Part shown: positions 33,226 through 44,390 of the stretch, piece by piece
Layout of the letters: each line of letters starts with the position of its first letter
Position numbering within the stretch: the stretch's first letter is position 1
DNA from: Hygrocybe punicea
Taxonomy: Eukaryota > Basidiomycota > Agaricomycetes > Agaricales > Hygrophoraceae
Direction: 5' to 3'
DNA: 64,000 nt
Assembly (NCBI GenBank): GCA_963556145.1
Contig: OY744466.1
Span: 4,030,001-4,094,000 of the forward strand
Notes under the pieces: model-generated
What the model was told of the DNA's origin: nothing
Databases searched by the model: none
The model's input: only the letters and a program-made list of their open reading frames with translations
Made by a program: the position numbers and the translations under genes

Positions 33226-33760
33226 TGTCGTCACCTTTTCATATCCCCCCATGCACTGGCGTTGTCTTGGCGTGTTTTATGTGTTCTCTCGGCAACAAAC
33301 TTGGCAATTTCATGTCAACATGCATGTAGCTGATGTAGCAACATGTTCACGTTCTTTCTTTTGACAATTGTTTTGGCAGAATGTCTGGGACATTTGCCCT
33401 GGGCCATGGTTCTTTCGAGGTATATCAGTCGAACAATAATGCATCACAAAAATGTTGTCTAATTTCAATGGGATTAGCCTACGTGGACCATTCTATCCTC
33501 CTTCATGGCCAAACTTGCTTTCGCCCAACATTTTTTCGGCCTGCTACGAGTGTTTTGGGTCTCAAGTTCAAGAAAAGAATGGCAGCTGACAATCTTGGTG
33601 AGCAATGATTCCTTTCAGCGTCTTATCTTGTGTGCTTAATGGATATCAAGTGTCTACATGCCGTTGGAGACAACACCGTTATTGGCGCAGGAGCGATCAA
33701 CTCGGCTACACCCTATATAATCCTCAACGCCTGCACCGCACCCCTTCCTTACCCCCAACC

Positions 33761-33993
33761 ATGCCCAGACCCTATTTCAAGATCCCAATTGGTGGTAGCC
33801 CAGCAGGTATGTTGTCTTCGCTCTCCACCTGCCATCTCTCATCGTCATCACCATCCCAATCCCAGGCCATGACCTCAGCGAGGCCGTGTTTTGCTTTGCT
33901 TTTTCACCAAATGCGGCAATGCCCCATGAGTCATGTACATCGTCGTTGAGAGTTATGTGGTTCATGATACAATTAATGAATCCAGCAGAGTAA
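33761..33993 (+). CDS. Tentative small gene with cyclophilin-like first exon
   Basis: A well-formed promoter precedes the ATG: CTATATAAT near 33711, then a CT-rich leader, then ATG at 33761. Exon 1 reads MPRPYFKIPIGGSPA and ends in a GT donor at 33807. That is the length and pattern of the first exon of fungal cyclophilins (peptidyl-prolyl isomerases, usually M..V.FDI.I.G.PAG). An intron with acceptor CCCAG ends at 33867, and the following exon is open to TAA at 33991-33993 but does not continue as a cyclophilin. This is therefore either a truncated copy of a cyclophilin 5' end or a chance match. I keep it only as a low-confidence model. Confidence 0.25.
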
Positions 33994-34439
33994 GATGCCC
34001 GATGGTCACATCAGACTTGATGGCTTGGACTTCGAGGTGAAACTTGGAGCGAGGCACATGTCGACACTACAGTAGAATGATGGAATAAGAAATTCGACCG
34101 TCTGGGAGTGCCACATACAACTTTGAGTTGGATTGACCCCAATGATTTCGCTGCCGACGAACATGCTCCATGATGCGATGGTCGATAGGTTGGTTGCAGG
34201 CATGGTAATGTGGCAAGACCAATGAAATGTTAATGGACAGCTGATTCATGCCCTCTGCACCGGTTAAAAGGGCATTGTATCAACTTTGACATTGTATTTT
34301 ACACAAAAACCAATCTTGCATTAGTACAGCAGCTGTCTAGCAACATTGTGAGCTGTGGGCAATGCCAGACAACAAGCTGCAAGGCAGCAAACACACCGAA
34401 AACCTCAAATTTATTAAATTTCCTAATTTGGAAGTTTAT
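33994..34439. other. No supported gene
   Basis: A minus-strand frame around 34006-34249 gives pieces such as YVALPDGRISYSIIL, but it has stops and no family assignment. It is probably repeat-derived. Confidence 0.4.
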
Positions 34440-34575
34440 AACGGCTAAAAACGGCTAGCCGTGGCTAAGCCAAGGTTTAACCATTAGCTGAGCAACAGCT
34501 CAGCTCAGCTAATCTTCGGCTCAGCTCAATTGGCTCACGGTTTCGGACCGAGCCGTGGCAACACTACACTAAATA
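34440..34575. repeat. Inverted relative of the 19612 transposon terminus, ending CCGTGGCAACACTA
   Basis: ACGGCTAGCCGTGGCTAAGCC, repeated CAGCTCAGCT motifs, then GGACCGAGCCGTGGCAACACTA. The end is the reverse complement of the TAGTGTTGCCACGG terminus at 19612, with GC-rich subterminal repeats between. It abuts the copia LTR. Confidence 0.55.
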
Positions 34576-34579
34576 CACA

Positions 34580-34898
34580 TGTTTGGAATAAGAATAGTGT
34601 TCCAATGAAATCATTAATATTGAAGCAATGCACCATAAGTATGGGAGATGGCACATATTAGACTATATAGTTTGCAGTGGTTGTTGACCGCTAAGATATT
34701 TTGTGTGGAATGAATTATATTTGCCTCTCTCTGAGAGGGCTTTTATACTACTAGCTAAATCTACTAGAAGTTTCCTGTGGTGAGTAGAATACATGCTGCG
34801 CTTCAGCATTATTCATCGGACGGGTGTGTTTGAGTTCTGGGGTCACGTGATACAGATTACTAATCCTTTCTGCGACTATTCGGCCACTATTCCCAACA
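34580..34898 (-). repeat. Copia LTR (3' LTR of the minus-strand element)
   Basis: On the minus strand a polypurine tract (AAGGGGGAG) is followed by TGTTGGGAATAGTGGCC. This is a classic Ty1/copia LTR start, and the sequence runs to ...ATTCCAAACA. It contains TATAAAAG (plus-strand position about 34740) as the likely promoter box. Length is about 319 bp. No 5' LTR partner is seen in the window. Confidence 0.75.
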
Positions 34899-35874
34899 CT
34901 CCCCCTTGGTCGAATACTCTTCGACTCGTTCCAGGTTGCGGTAAACATCGTCCATGTCTTCCGTTACATGTTCCGCTCTTTCCCGTTCCTCTCTGGTCAA
35001 TAGACCAAGTTCGGCTGTGAACTTTGCGTGAAGCGGGCGAGGTAACCCTTTTGTAAATATGTCTGCTAGATTTTCTTTGGAAGGAATATACATGACTTTG
35101 AGAATACCAGACGCGACGTGATCTCGTAGGAAATGTAGATTGATATCTATGTGCTTCGTCCGCGCGTGGAATTCCGGGTTGTGCGATATAGCAATCGCGG
35201 CCTGATTATCAGATCGTAAAATCGATGTTTCGTCCAACCGTAGGTCCAATTCCTTCAATAAGTTTCTATGCCAGATTCACTGCTTCGTGGCATGAGTAGC
35301 AGCGACATATTCCGCTTCAGCTGTTGACAACGCAATCGTGCTTTGCTTCTTCGAGCTCCAAGCCATGGCTCCCCCTGCGATCGTGAACACATATCTGCTA
35401 ATGGATTTCTGGTGCGGGTTGGATCCCCAATTGGCATCGATGTAATGAATGGTTTCCATCGTAATCCGTTGGTCCTTTCCGCTGTATGTTAGTTCGTAAT
35501 CCATTGTTCCCTTTAGGTAGCGGAATATCCTTTTAAGTGCTGTCCAGTGTTCCGGACTCGGGTTCTATGTGAATTGGGCAACAGTTACAGTTGCATACAT
35601 GATATCGGGTCTTGTTGCATGCGCAGCATACAAGAGCTCTCCGACTCGTGTTGCATACTCGATTGAGGTGCATTTCTGCTCATTCTTGTCGGTTTCATCA
35701 GGAAAAACACTTTGGCTCTCACAGTATCCTGGGAATGTTTCATTTTCCCAGGGTGTCACAGGAGTGTCTGAGAGTGTCTGAGAGTGCTGCAGACTACCTC
35801 AGAGTCCCATAGAGTCCCATAGAGTTTACATGTTAGAGAATACATTCTGAACACTGCACCTGTACCCACAGTAC

Positions 35875-37458
35875 TAGTGTTGCCGAAGTTCAATTCGGTC
35901 CGGTTCCAACCCTTTTTGGTGGAACCGTGAACTGCACTTTGGGTCCGGTTGGGCGCAGGGCCAAACCCAGACCCAGACGGCATTGAATCATCTCTCCGTG
36001 TTCGGTCTGGGTTCAGGTCTGAACCCAGGACCGAGGTGGGCTCACCCCCTCATAGCTCTGTTCTCCTCGCGAATGGCAGGCACGTTGTAGAGGCTCCGGG
36101 CCATCTGGACCCGAATCCTCTTCATATCCCACTTCGTCCCCATCCATTCCCATTCAGGTATCATCGATTCCACCCGATTCCGGTTCTCTCCGTCGATTCT
36201 GCTCCGGATTCCGCCTCCGGAATCGTTCCTACTCAAGATGCAATGTCTCTAACGACCCGGAATCAGTACATATATAGTTACATATGATATATCTTCGTTT
36301 CCCGTTACTCAGTACATAGCACCATTCCTCCTATACTCCGCTCCACTCCTCTCCCATCAGTTACAGCCTTCGCTTGTAGTACATAGTTACTATAGCACAG
36401 GATCACTCCCAGTAGTATAAAAGATGTACCCTTATACTACAATCATCATATTACATCCCATCATAAAGAAAATACAGGTTATCGCTCCCCTTCAGTTCTA
36501 TTTCTTAGTCCTCGCTTTGTATCATCTCCATATTAGTCTTCGTACTCCACTCCCTTCACTTCCCCTCTGATCCAGAACCCTGCATTTCGGTTGGATTGAC
36601 TAGACACTACAAAGACACTAAACTCCTCTGATCACTTCTTAGCTGATCACCACTTTTGTAGATTCCCATTCGGGTCTACAACAGAACTCGCTGTCACAAC
36701 GTATCAATTGATACGGCGCTGCACTTCGCGAGGTAGTTGGGCTGCGGGGGAGCCGTCCAGCGCTGCTGCTGCTGCCATTGCCATTGCCACTGTCGCTGTT
36801 GCTGCCACTGCCGGTGCTGCCACTGCTGCCGTGGCCGTTGCTGCCGTGGCCATTGCTGCTGCAACTGCTGCTGCTGCTGCTGCCGCTGCTGCCACCATCG
36901 CTGCTGCTGCTGCTGCTGCTGCCGGCGCTGCTGCTGGCCGTTGCCGTTGCCGTTGCCGCTGCTGGTGGTGGTGGTGGTGGTGGTGATGTTGCAGCTATCC
37001 ACGGCGTGGGTGGTGTTGCTGCCATGGCTGCTGCCGGCGTTGCTGCTGTTGCCGGCGTTGCTGCTGTTGACGGTGTTGCTGCTGTTGCCGGCATGCTATT
37101 TCCGGCGCTGCTGCTGCTGGCGCTGCTGCTGGCCCACGTCCGTTGGCATTGGGTTGGTGTTGGATTGGGTTGGCATTGGCATGGGCTTGTGATGTGGTCG
37201 CGGTCGAGTTTCCTGTAACAGATAGTAAAGTTAAGATAAATGATGAGACTTACCACAGTGTGTCCATGAACGCGACACGATGTCGCGTTCATTGGCCTTG
37301 CATTGTTGTTGTTGGTGAAGAAACCTCGAATTGTGTAATGATCACATGATACACGATTTCAGACATGAAAATATATATTTTAGTATCTAAATAGCTAAAT
37401 AGAGATTGTGGTTTGCAGTTTGAACTGGGGTTGGATCAGTTCCATTTGGCATTACTAA
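35875..37458. mobile_element. Non-autonomous hAT-like element B (TAGTGTTGCCGAAGTTC terminus)
   Basis: The left end is TAGTGTTGCCGAAGTTCAATT and the right end is GATCAGTTCCATTTGGCATTACTA, which is more decayed. The left 200 bp match, in inverted orientation, the right 200 bp of element C (43560-43752). The core has TCAATTGATACGGCGCTGCA next to TTCGCGAGG and a long CTG/GCTGTTGCC microsatellite at 36760-37130. No exact target duplication is found. Confidence 0.8.
36755..37130. repeat. CTG/GCC-rich microsatellite in element B
   Basis: CTG and TTGCCG repeats with a GGTGGTGGTGGT run near 36965. They open frames on both strands (poly-Ala, poly-Gln, poly-Leu, poly-Ser) that are compositional. Confidence 0.9.
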
Positions 37459-38639
37459 CCTGGGGACTCTGACCCTTTGAAAACTGTTTCCTAAAAAGTT
37501 GTCAATTTTATGGCAATAAAATGATTGCCTTTTTTGGACACCTGACCGCTACATTGGCAATGTTTGGCATGCATTTCTATCAAACACAGACAAATGGTCC
37601 GTGCACATCTTCAAACACTATATAACTCACATGCTTTGCATATTCTCTGGCTCACTTAACCTAATGGTACTTTTTAAGTCAACCAGCTATATTGTCGTTA
37701 CTTAATTAGTTATAATTTTAGAATGAAATATGATTTAATCATTGATAGTTAATACTGATTGTAGATCAAATATTTATTCAAACAAATGATAATTTCATAT
37801 TTCAAATATTTCTGTTATGGGCAAGTTGACCAACAACTCTTCATAATAACTACATGAATTGTGAATTTGACTCGGAGTAAATCAGAGTAAATAAAAGCAG
37901 AAAAACCAGGCTTTCAGAGCACTCTGTACTGCTCAAACGCGGCTCTAAAGTGCTCTAAAGTGCTCTCAGAGCAGAGAGCCTCAAGCAGGTTGCTCTCAGA
38001 GCCACTCAGAGTGCTCTGGCAGCTTTGGTGCTTTCCTCACTCTGAGCAGCTCTGAGACTCTCTCAGAGTGCCTCAGAGCATTAGTGTTTTTCCTGATGTT
38101 CAGTTTCATTTATTCATAGAACCATGTTCTGGTCCATTGGGGTTGATACCGGCTTGGCATCCTTCATTCCGGCCTTCGCGAGGATCTTCCGGATATAGCG
38201 GCTTTGTGATAGAGTGACTTTCCATTGTTGGTGGTCTCGTTTGATATGGATTCTGAGCAGTAATGTTGGCTTTCTGATGACCGTTACCGTGTATTTTTCT
38301 TTCAACTGGTTGATTACCCGCTGATTCATCGCTCGGTTGTTTGCATAAGCCATGAGGTCGTCAACCCATACGAGTATGATGGAAAAGTTTTCACCTTCCT
38401 GATAGTAGTACGTGCAGTAGTCGGTCCGCAATCTTGTATAACGAAATTCCTTCATGGTGTTATCAAAATCCGTGTTCCATACGTTTCCGGCTTGCCTGAG
38501 ACCATATATAGGGCATATGAGGCAGCAAACCCGTCTGGTTCCATCCTCAAATTCCGCCGGCTGCTTCATGTACAGCTCCTCCACCCATCCGTTAAGGTAT
38601 GCGCCTTTGATATCCATCCATTATAGTACTTATTTTCCT

Positions 38640-39060
38640 GAGGTTAATGTTAATTCTCTCCAAAAATCATGACTCCAAACTAAGGCTCCAACCGTTGTAG
38701 TAGTGGGTAGTGCCCCACTACTACTAGTAGATCATGTGTTCCCATGTTCTGTAGGATTACCTTTTGTGTAGATAGCTTATGAGACTTCAGCTTGTCACAC
38801 CACCCGAGACCACTGAGGCACTCAGTAGGGACCCTAGTCCCTACTACACCATACTATATATATGCTGTATATATATGATAAATACTGTATATGTATATGT
38901 ATCTATATAGGCCCAAGCCTGAAAAGAGGGATATATGGCATGCTACACTACTGACACTGTGGTATGTACTTGTTCAAAGTTGTCTAAATGTGGTGACTAA
39001 TATCTTCCACATGTGCCCACATCCGCTCTTGTCTGCCTCACATTTTATTGAGTGACTAAT
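38640..39060. other. No gene; short inverted repeats and TA-rich tract
   Basis: GTAGTAGTGGG and CCCCACTACTAC form a hairpin at about 38695-38722. AGTAGGGACC and GGTCCCTACT-like pieces form another at about 38823-38846. A TATATATATGCTGTATATATATG palindrome lies near 38865. These could belong to an LTR or small inverted-repeat element, but I cannot define its ends. Confidence 0.5.
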
Positions 39061-39560
39061 GACCTTGCCACAAACACCGCAACAACAACAACAATGGAGA
39101 ACAAAGCTGGGAGGGCAGTGCACCCACTTACTGGCCTAGGTAAGTCTCAGTCCCTTCCCTTCTAACTTCTGCTCACTGCAAGATGAGTGAGATAAGAACC
39201 AACCAGCAGCCTTGATGATGATGACAACAGGGGGCAATTGCAAAAGCAATGAGGAGGACAGGTGGGGATGGGCAACAGGAAGGAGATTGAGGACAAGAAG
39301 TCCCCGCCATCTCCTTGCTGCCCAGGCAACCCAACCCCTCCTCCCTCCCCTGCTAACACACCTCGCAAACGTGTATGGCCATGTCAATTGATGCATGCCC
39401 AGCATGTGTGAGGTCATTCCTTACCATCACAATGCTGCTGCGTCACCACCCAGGGACCAACCATAACAATGTCGCAAATGTCGAGTGCACGTCGACTGAT
39501 GTGACTTGTATGTGTTGCGATGACATCATGGATCTTTCCACATGCTTTGCCCCATCCTGA
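39061..39560. repeat. Repeat related to elements A-C (AACAACAACAACAATGG and TCAATTGATGC module)
   Basis: AACAACAACAACAATGGAG, then GCTGGGAGGGCAGTGCACCC, AGGTAAGTCTCAG and, near 39360, CCTCGCAAACGTG followed by TCAATTGATGCATGCCC. A second copy with the same order is at 41085-41513. It encodes nothing convincing. Confidence 0.6.
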
Positions 39561-39964
39561 GGTTGTTGCTGTCATCTTGGTGGCTGTTAGTGGCCATCAA
39601 AGAAGGGTGTAGGCTGAGGTGCAAGCACAAGTACATGACCAAAAGCTGCAGCCTCACGGCTTGGCCTTGGCTTCTCAAATCTCAAGCCAGGCCAAAAGCC
39701 ATCAGAGGCCATTATCTTTGGCCCGGCTTGACCTGGCTTGGCTTGGCTGGGCTTACGGCCTGAGGCTGGGCGAAGCACAGCACTAGACCCAGTTGTCGTG
39801 GGGAATGCACCACAGTCACAAGGGAATGCCAAATGGTTTCTTGCCTCGTCAACTTGCTGTCACTGTTGTCTGGCATGAGATTCACCTAGACTTGCATCTA
39901 CCACTTGAGTTAGTGTAAATAAGTAGTGAGGCCTGCCTCTCTTTTCACTTTCATCCTTATAACC
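39561..39964. other. Spacer with GGCTTGG repeats; no gene
   Basis: GGCTTGGCCTTGG, GGCTTGACCTGGCTTGGCTTGG and an end-like GAAGCACAGCACTAG near 39771 suggest the terminus of yet another small hAT-type element. No ORF is supported. Confidence 0.4.
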
Positions 39965-40866
39965 ATGCCTTCTGACGTTGCTCCTGTTAGTGACCCTGAC
40001 CAGGTGCATATTATTGCTCAAATTCGCCACCTTGAGACAATTGTTGGTAAACCACCCCACACTTTGCCTCTCACTACCAAAGAGGACAGGGTCTTCATTC
40101 AAGTTCCAGCAACTGGAGAGTCATGGTCTGTCTTCAACTGATGTTTTGATATTCTATTTGGTAATGATGAATGCAACAAAAATGGACAGTTGCATCATGT
40201 TAGGCATGGCCTCCTTGGTATGGATATGGTAGTTACATATGCTAGGGAAGCTGTTGAAGAAGGTGGTTGGCTTTTGGCACCCGCACAACTAACAATTGAT
40301 TGTCTCGTTGATGAAATGGCACATCTCATTTATGCACTGTCTTTCTTTCTCTTTGCTACAATACTTCATAGAATAACTTTAGTTCACATCCACCAACACT
40401 TAAGCTCAAGGTACCGGCAAGAGTTATAGTCAAGGATGCTGTCAAGGAGAATGACAAGAGTAAACACAACCAAGCAGGTCTGCATTACAGTATCTGCACT
40501 GTACAAATGTGCTAACCTTATATGCCCAATAGTCACAATTGAAGACATCTCCAATGATGATGAGGATTACAATGCACCAAAGAGAGCATGGAAAGAGCCA
40601 GAAGTGCCATCCTGGCTTTATGACAGTGATGGCTGTAAAATAACAGAACCCAGTGGGGTCTCTGTGAAGAAGAAACAAAAGTTGGACTCTGGTGGATCAA
40701 TCTGGAAGGAGGAAAACCCAAAAGGTACTGGAACGGTTGGTAAATTATTTCTTCAGTATTACTGTTGATAAACAGTGGTTTAGGCAAAAAAGAGTAAGTC
40801 AACAGCTGGCCCAGGGAGGAATAAAGCAAACAAGAAACATTCTCAGAATGCTACACTTGGACAGGT
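39965..40866 (+). pseudogene. Degenerate unknown gene with coiled-coil N-terminus and acidic middle
   Basis: The start is ATG at 39965 (MPSDVAPVSDPDQVHIIAQI), a helical HLETIVGKPP region, then IQVPATGESWSVFN, where a TGA (40139-40141) interrupts. The same frame resumes as CFDILFGNDECNKNGQLHHV and RHGLLGMDMVVTYAREAVEE. After an intron (GTCTGC to ATAG, about 40488-40539) it continues TIEDISNDDEDYNAPKRAWK, then a Lys-rich exon (KKSKSTAGPGRNKANKKHSQ) after another intron. I recognise it only as the kind of hypothetical protein carried in many copies by Agaricomycete repeats. One premature stop makes this copy a likely pseudogene. Confidence 0.55.
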
Positions 40867-41084
40867 AGGGCATTGCATGGGTAGGGGTTTACCTGTGGTT
40901 ATTCCAAAACGGGTAACATGGGTATGGGTATGGTGTCCAGATTTGGACACCATGTCCATACTGCACCCATTACCTGCAGTAGTATCCATGGGTAAGCACA
41001 GAGGGCCCCAATAGGCCCAATGGTGAGGTTTGTTATACTTTTAATTCCATTATCTGACATATCTAGCAACTAAGTTGTACCTAA

Positions 41085-41513
41085 ACCACCACCAACAACA
41101 ACAACAACAATGTGAAGATGAGGGAAAATGGCTGGGAGGGTGGTGCGCCACCTACTGGCCCAGGTGCATACCCAAATCCATTCTATTGACATCAGCTAAC
41201 AAGGGGAATGAGGACAAGAACTTCTCATCCTCTCCTGTGTCACCCCCAAACCTCACGGCTCACAAACACAGGCTGACGCATCAGCTGATGTGCAGACATT
41301 GTTTGCGAGGTGTTCAGTGTGGCGATGACGAAGATGGACATGTCAAAAACAGCAGGAAGGGAAATGAGGACATCCCCCCCTCCTGCCAGCCCTCAAGCCA
41401 CCACACCGCATGAATGCACACCAACACATCAATTGACACATAGATGCCATTCGCAAGGTACCTGACACCAAGAAGGCCAATGGGAGTGTAGGTGTAGCCT
41501 GTGCTCCAATTTC
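41085..41513. repeat. Left part of an element C relative, cut by hAT 3
   Basis: ACACATAGATGCCATTCGCAAGG, ACACCAAGAAGGCCAATGGG and GGTGTAGCCTGTGCTCCAAT at 41435-41510 match element C at about 43265-43350 closely. The match stops exactly at 41513, where the hAT 3 terminus TAGTGTGTGACACAGG begins. This places hAT 3 inside an older copy of the C-type element. Confidence 0.75.
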
Positions 41514-41734
41514 TAGTGTGTGACACAGGTGACACCAAAGGTGTGAACCTGACACACCACACCTGTCACCTGTAACACCAGACCTGTGACAGGTGAGGTG
41601 TACACAGGTCTAGGTTTATACATGGGTTTCAGGCACAAACCATGGGTATGACACCATATGAAAACACTGCGAGGAACACCACATGAATACTTATAACTGA
41701 TCAATGGACTATCAACGGACACAGTACATTGTAC

Positions 41735-44390
41735 CTAATTGTCGGTCTCCACATCTGTTGCCACTGTTGCCACCTCACCATCACTCTCCACCCTCTTACA
41801 TTTACCATTGCGATGCTGTACAGCCTTGATCACATCCGACATTACTACCAAATCTTTACAGCACCAATCTCCAAGACAAAGTGATGCCCGGATCAAGGAT
41901 GCAGAGAGCCTGTTCTGAGTATATGGGAGAAGATGGCGGCCTTTCGAGAACACACGCTCAACTGTGGTTGAGGTAGCTGTATAGCATGGGTGTGAGAATA
42001 TATGAACACATGGCAACAAAACTTACCAGGAGCATTAAGATAATTAAGTGCCATGACTGAGAGCCTTGGGATCACTGCGTGATGATCCCACCACCATGTG
42101 ATACCCTCTTGATCGGCTGGGACAAATATACCTTCAGTTCTGATACAGTCGGCACAGCGTCCATGGGAATATCAAAAAGGTCCATCTCCTCCTGATGAGT
42201 GGTGTCGGTTGCTTCCGCTGGCTGCATAGGCTTGTCATACCTGACGAATTCCTCAGTAACCATGTCCTCAGCAGTTTCAATCCAGGCTTGTTCCCACCCA
42301 TGCGAGTGGAAGTAGGAAAGCTTCATCTGGGGGTGGAGCACTAGCCAATGTTAGAATGGTGACAGTGGTGTGGTGGAGATGGGCACTCACCCATGGCAAT
42401 TCGGTACATATTAGAGAGATCAGTCTTCGCATAATACATGTCAATAATCTTCTGAGCAAATTTCACAGCATGCTTGATGGCTGGCACAAGAGGCTCAGTT
42501 GCCGAGTCCTGTAGCATGGTATCAAGGCGTAGTGTTGCTGTAGTTTGGTTCCGAACCTAGTGGAACCCGGTGCAAACCCTGAACCGAACCCTAGGTTCAG
42601 TCTAAGTTCAGCCAAGTGCTGAACTGGACCGCGGGTTCAGTTCCGTGTTTTGAGGCCTGCCGGATTTCCTGAATGGCTCCAAACCACATCCAAACCACAA
42701 ACACAGATATTTTTAAGGTATTTATTTCATTTGTTTTTTGGATTTCTTTACTTACTTTTTCATGTTAAATGGTATCATGTGACCATTACAGGTTTCTTCA
42801 CCAACACCGCAACAACGCAAGGCAAATGAACGCGACACAATGTTGCGTTCATGAATACAGGTAAGTCTCGGCAATTATCTTAACTTTACTAATATTATTT
42901 GTCACAGGAAACTTGACTGCGACCACATCACAAGCACACCACCAGCACAACATGGATCCCAATGCCAACCCCAACAGACGCAGGACAGCCGCAACACCAC
43001 CACCACCACTGCCACCAGTGGTGGCAATGGCAACGGCAACGTCAACAACAATGACGGGAACGGCCAGCAGCAGCAGCAGCAGCCGTGGCAGCAACATGAC
43101 CCATGGGACAGCTGCAACATCACCACCACCACCACCACCAGTGGCGGCAATGGCAATGGCAACAGCCAGCAGCAGCAGCAATGGAGACAACAGCAGCAGC
43201 AGCAGATGCTGCATCAAGCCATCCAACGCCAAGGAACCTTGCGAACACAAGCTGATGCATCAACTGATGCGTGGACATCGTTCACAAGGTATTTGGCACC
43301 AAGAAGGATAATGGGAGCGTGGGTGTAGCCTGTGCTCCCATTTCCATGGTGGCTCATCCAATGCCAGCAGCAGCAGCAGTGGCAGCGGCAATGGCAATGG
43401 CAATGGCAATGGCAGCCGCAGCAGCAATGGCCACGACAGCAGCAGCAGCAACGGCAGTGGCAGCAGCAGCAGCAGCAGCGCCAGATGGCTCCCTCGCAGC
43501 CCAACTACCTTGCGAAGTGCAGCGCTGTATCAATTGATATGTGCCTGCCATTCGCGAGGAGAACAGAGCTCATGGTGTGAGCCCACCTCGGTCTGGGGTT
43601 CAGACCACATCTGAACCCAGACCGAATGCAGAGAGACGGTTCAATGCCATCTGGGTCCAGGTTTGGCCCTGTGCCAAACCAGACCCGAAGTTCAGTTTGT
43701 GGTTCCACCAAAAAGGGTCGGAACCGGACCGAACTGAACTTCAGCAACACTATCAAGGTGATCCATCATTGGGATGATGTGAGCAATCATCTCGATGTTG
43801 TCACTGAAGAAGAATAGTGTTGCATCTTTGAACAACTTGACACAGCGTCAGCATGGAATTGAGGGTATGGAAACTGGGTGCTCACCTTAAGAACACACAC
43901 CAAGTCCTTGAGAAAAATCCAGTGCTCATCCTCCAACTCATGCTTGCGTAGTTTGAGAAGTTTGTTCCCTGTGACATCATCAATGGCCTTGCGGTACTTG
44001 ATGGCAACACAGACCATATTGTAGGTACTGTTCCACCTCATCTTCACATCACGAGGAATCAGTCGTTCAGGTAAATTGTGATCACGGCATGCTTGTTTCC
44101 ACATGGGGAGGGCAATAGTGGAAGAGTTCACGATCGCGAAGGACAACTTGCGCACCTTGCACCAAATAGTCAAGATCAGCTGTATGAATGGCCATTTTGA
44201 GAACAACTCACATTCTGCAAAGTGTCAGTCACCATCTCAGTGTTGTTCTCATGCTCTTCCCTTTCATCCTCATTCAGCTCCTCAAATGGATCCACATCAT
44301 CAGGATCATCATTGCCAGCATCAGACACCTCATCAGGATCGGGATCATCACCATCAGCATCTTTGCCTTCAAACAGCAACTCACTGCCCC
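41735..44390 (-). pseudogene. hAT-superfamily transposase 3, 5'-truncated and interrupted by element C
   Basis: From the 5' side, an acidic linker (GDDPDPDEVSDAGNDDPDDV), then VRKLSFAIVNSSTIALPMWK, LIPRDVKMRWNSTYNMVCVA and KAIDDVTGNKLLKLRKHELE. After element C follow the ATEPLVPAIKHAVKFAQK-type helix, YRIAMG and a C-terminal dimerisation region with ATSTTVERVFSKGRHLLPYT and SASLIRASLCLGDWCCKDL. It is a close relative of transposase 2, with the same acidic insertion and RWNSTYNM motif. The BED finger and first catalytic Asp are absent, so it is a relic. Confidence 0.85.
42530..43752. mobile_element. Non-autonomous hAT-like element C with 8-bp target duplication TCAAGGYG
   Basis: The ends are TAGTGTTGCTGTAGTTTGG and CCGAACTGAACTTCAGCAACACTA. 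TCAAGGCG at 42522-42529 and TCAAGGTG at 43753-43760 are an 8-bp duplication with one mismatch. The core has ACCACCACC and CAGCAGCAG tracts and two TCAATTGA/TCAACTGA modules (about 43258 and 43529), the second flanked by CCTTGCGAA and TTCGCGAGG. The right 200 bp are an inverted match to the left of element B. Confidence 0.9.

Larger units (their letters stand above)
35757..38105. mobile_element. Insertion in copia RT with CTCAGAGTG-rich ends
   Basis: Both ends are dense in TCAGAGTG/CTCTGAG motifs: GAGTGTCTGAGAGTGCTGCAG at the left (35761 on) and the 37911-38085 block with more than ten CTCAGAG or CTCTAAAG copies at the right. Such subterminal repeats are typical of hAT-like elements. AAATGAAAC on the minus strand occurs at both junctions and may be the target duplication. 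It contains element B and no transposase, so it is non-autonomous or a chimera. Confidence 0.6.
34887..38625 (-). pseudogene. Ty1/copia pol remnant (reverse transcriptase and RNase H), split by an insertion
   Basis: The RT part at 38114-38617 begins MDIKGAYLNGWVEELYMKQP and contains YGLRQAGNVW, the active-site ILVWVDDLMAYA and STPMDQNMVL. After an insertion (about 35757-38105) the frame resumes with VGELLYAAHATRPDIMYATV, then RIFRYLKGTMDYELTYSG and the RNase H part AMAWSSKKQSTIALSTAEAE, ILRSDNQAAIAISHNPEFHA, KHIDINLHFLRDHV and NLADIFTKGLPRPL. In-frame stops occur after VAQFT (TAG) and after THATKQ (TGA). Gag, protease and integrase are missing because the homology stops at about 38625. This is a dead fragment. 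Confidence 0.9.
41514..44390 (-). mobile_element. hAT transposon 3, truncated
   Basis: The left end TAGTGTGTGACACAGGTGAC resembles the hAT 2 terminus TAGTGTTTCACACGGG. The element carries a minus-strand transposase whose C-terminus lies 220 bp inside this end, the same spacing as in hAT 2. The N-terminal part and the right terminus are missing because the fold-back structure begins at about 44391. Element C is inserted in it. Confidence 0.8.

Noticed and set aside
19612..34575. One 15-kb transposon spanning both TAGTGTTGCCACGG ends
   Set aside because: The flanking octamers do not match and the interior has several independent elements, so the two ends may belong to different copies.
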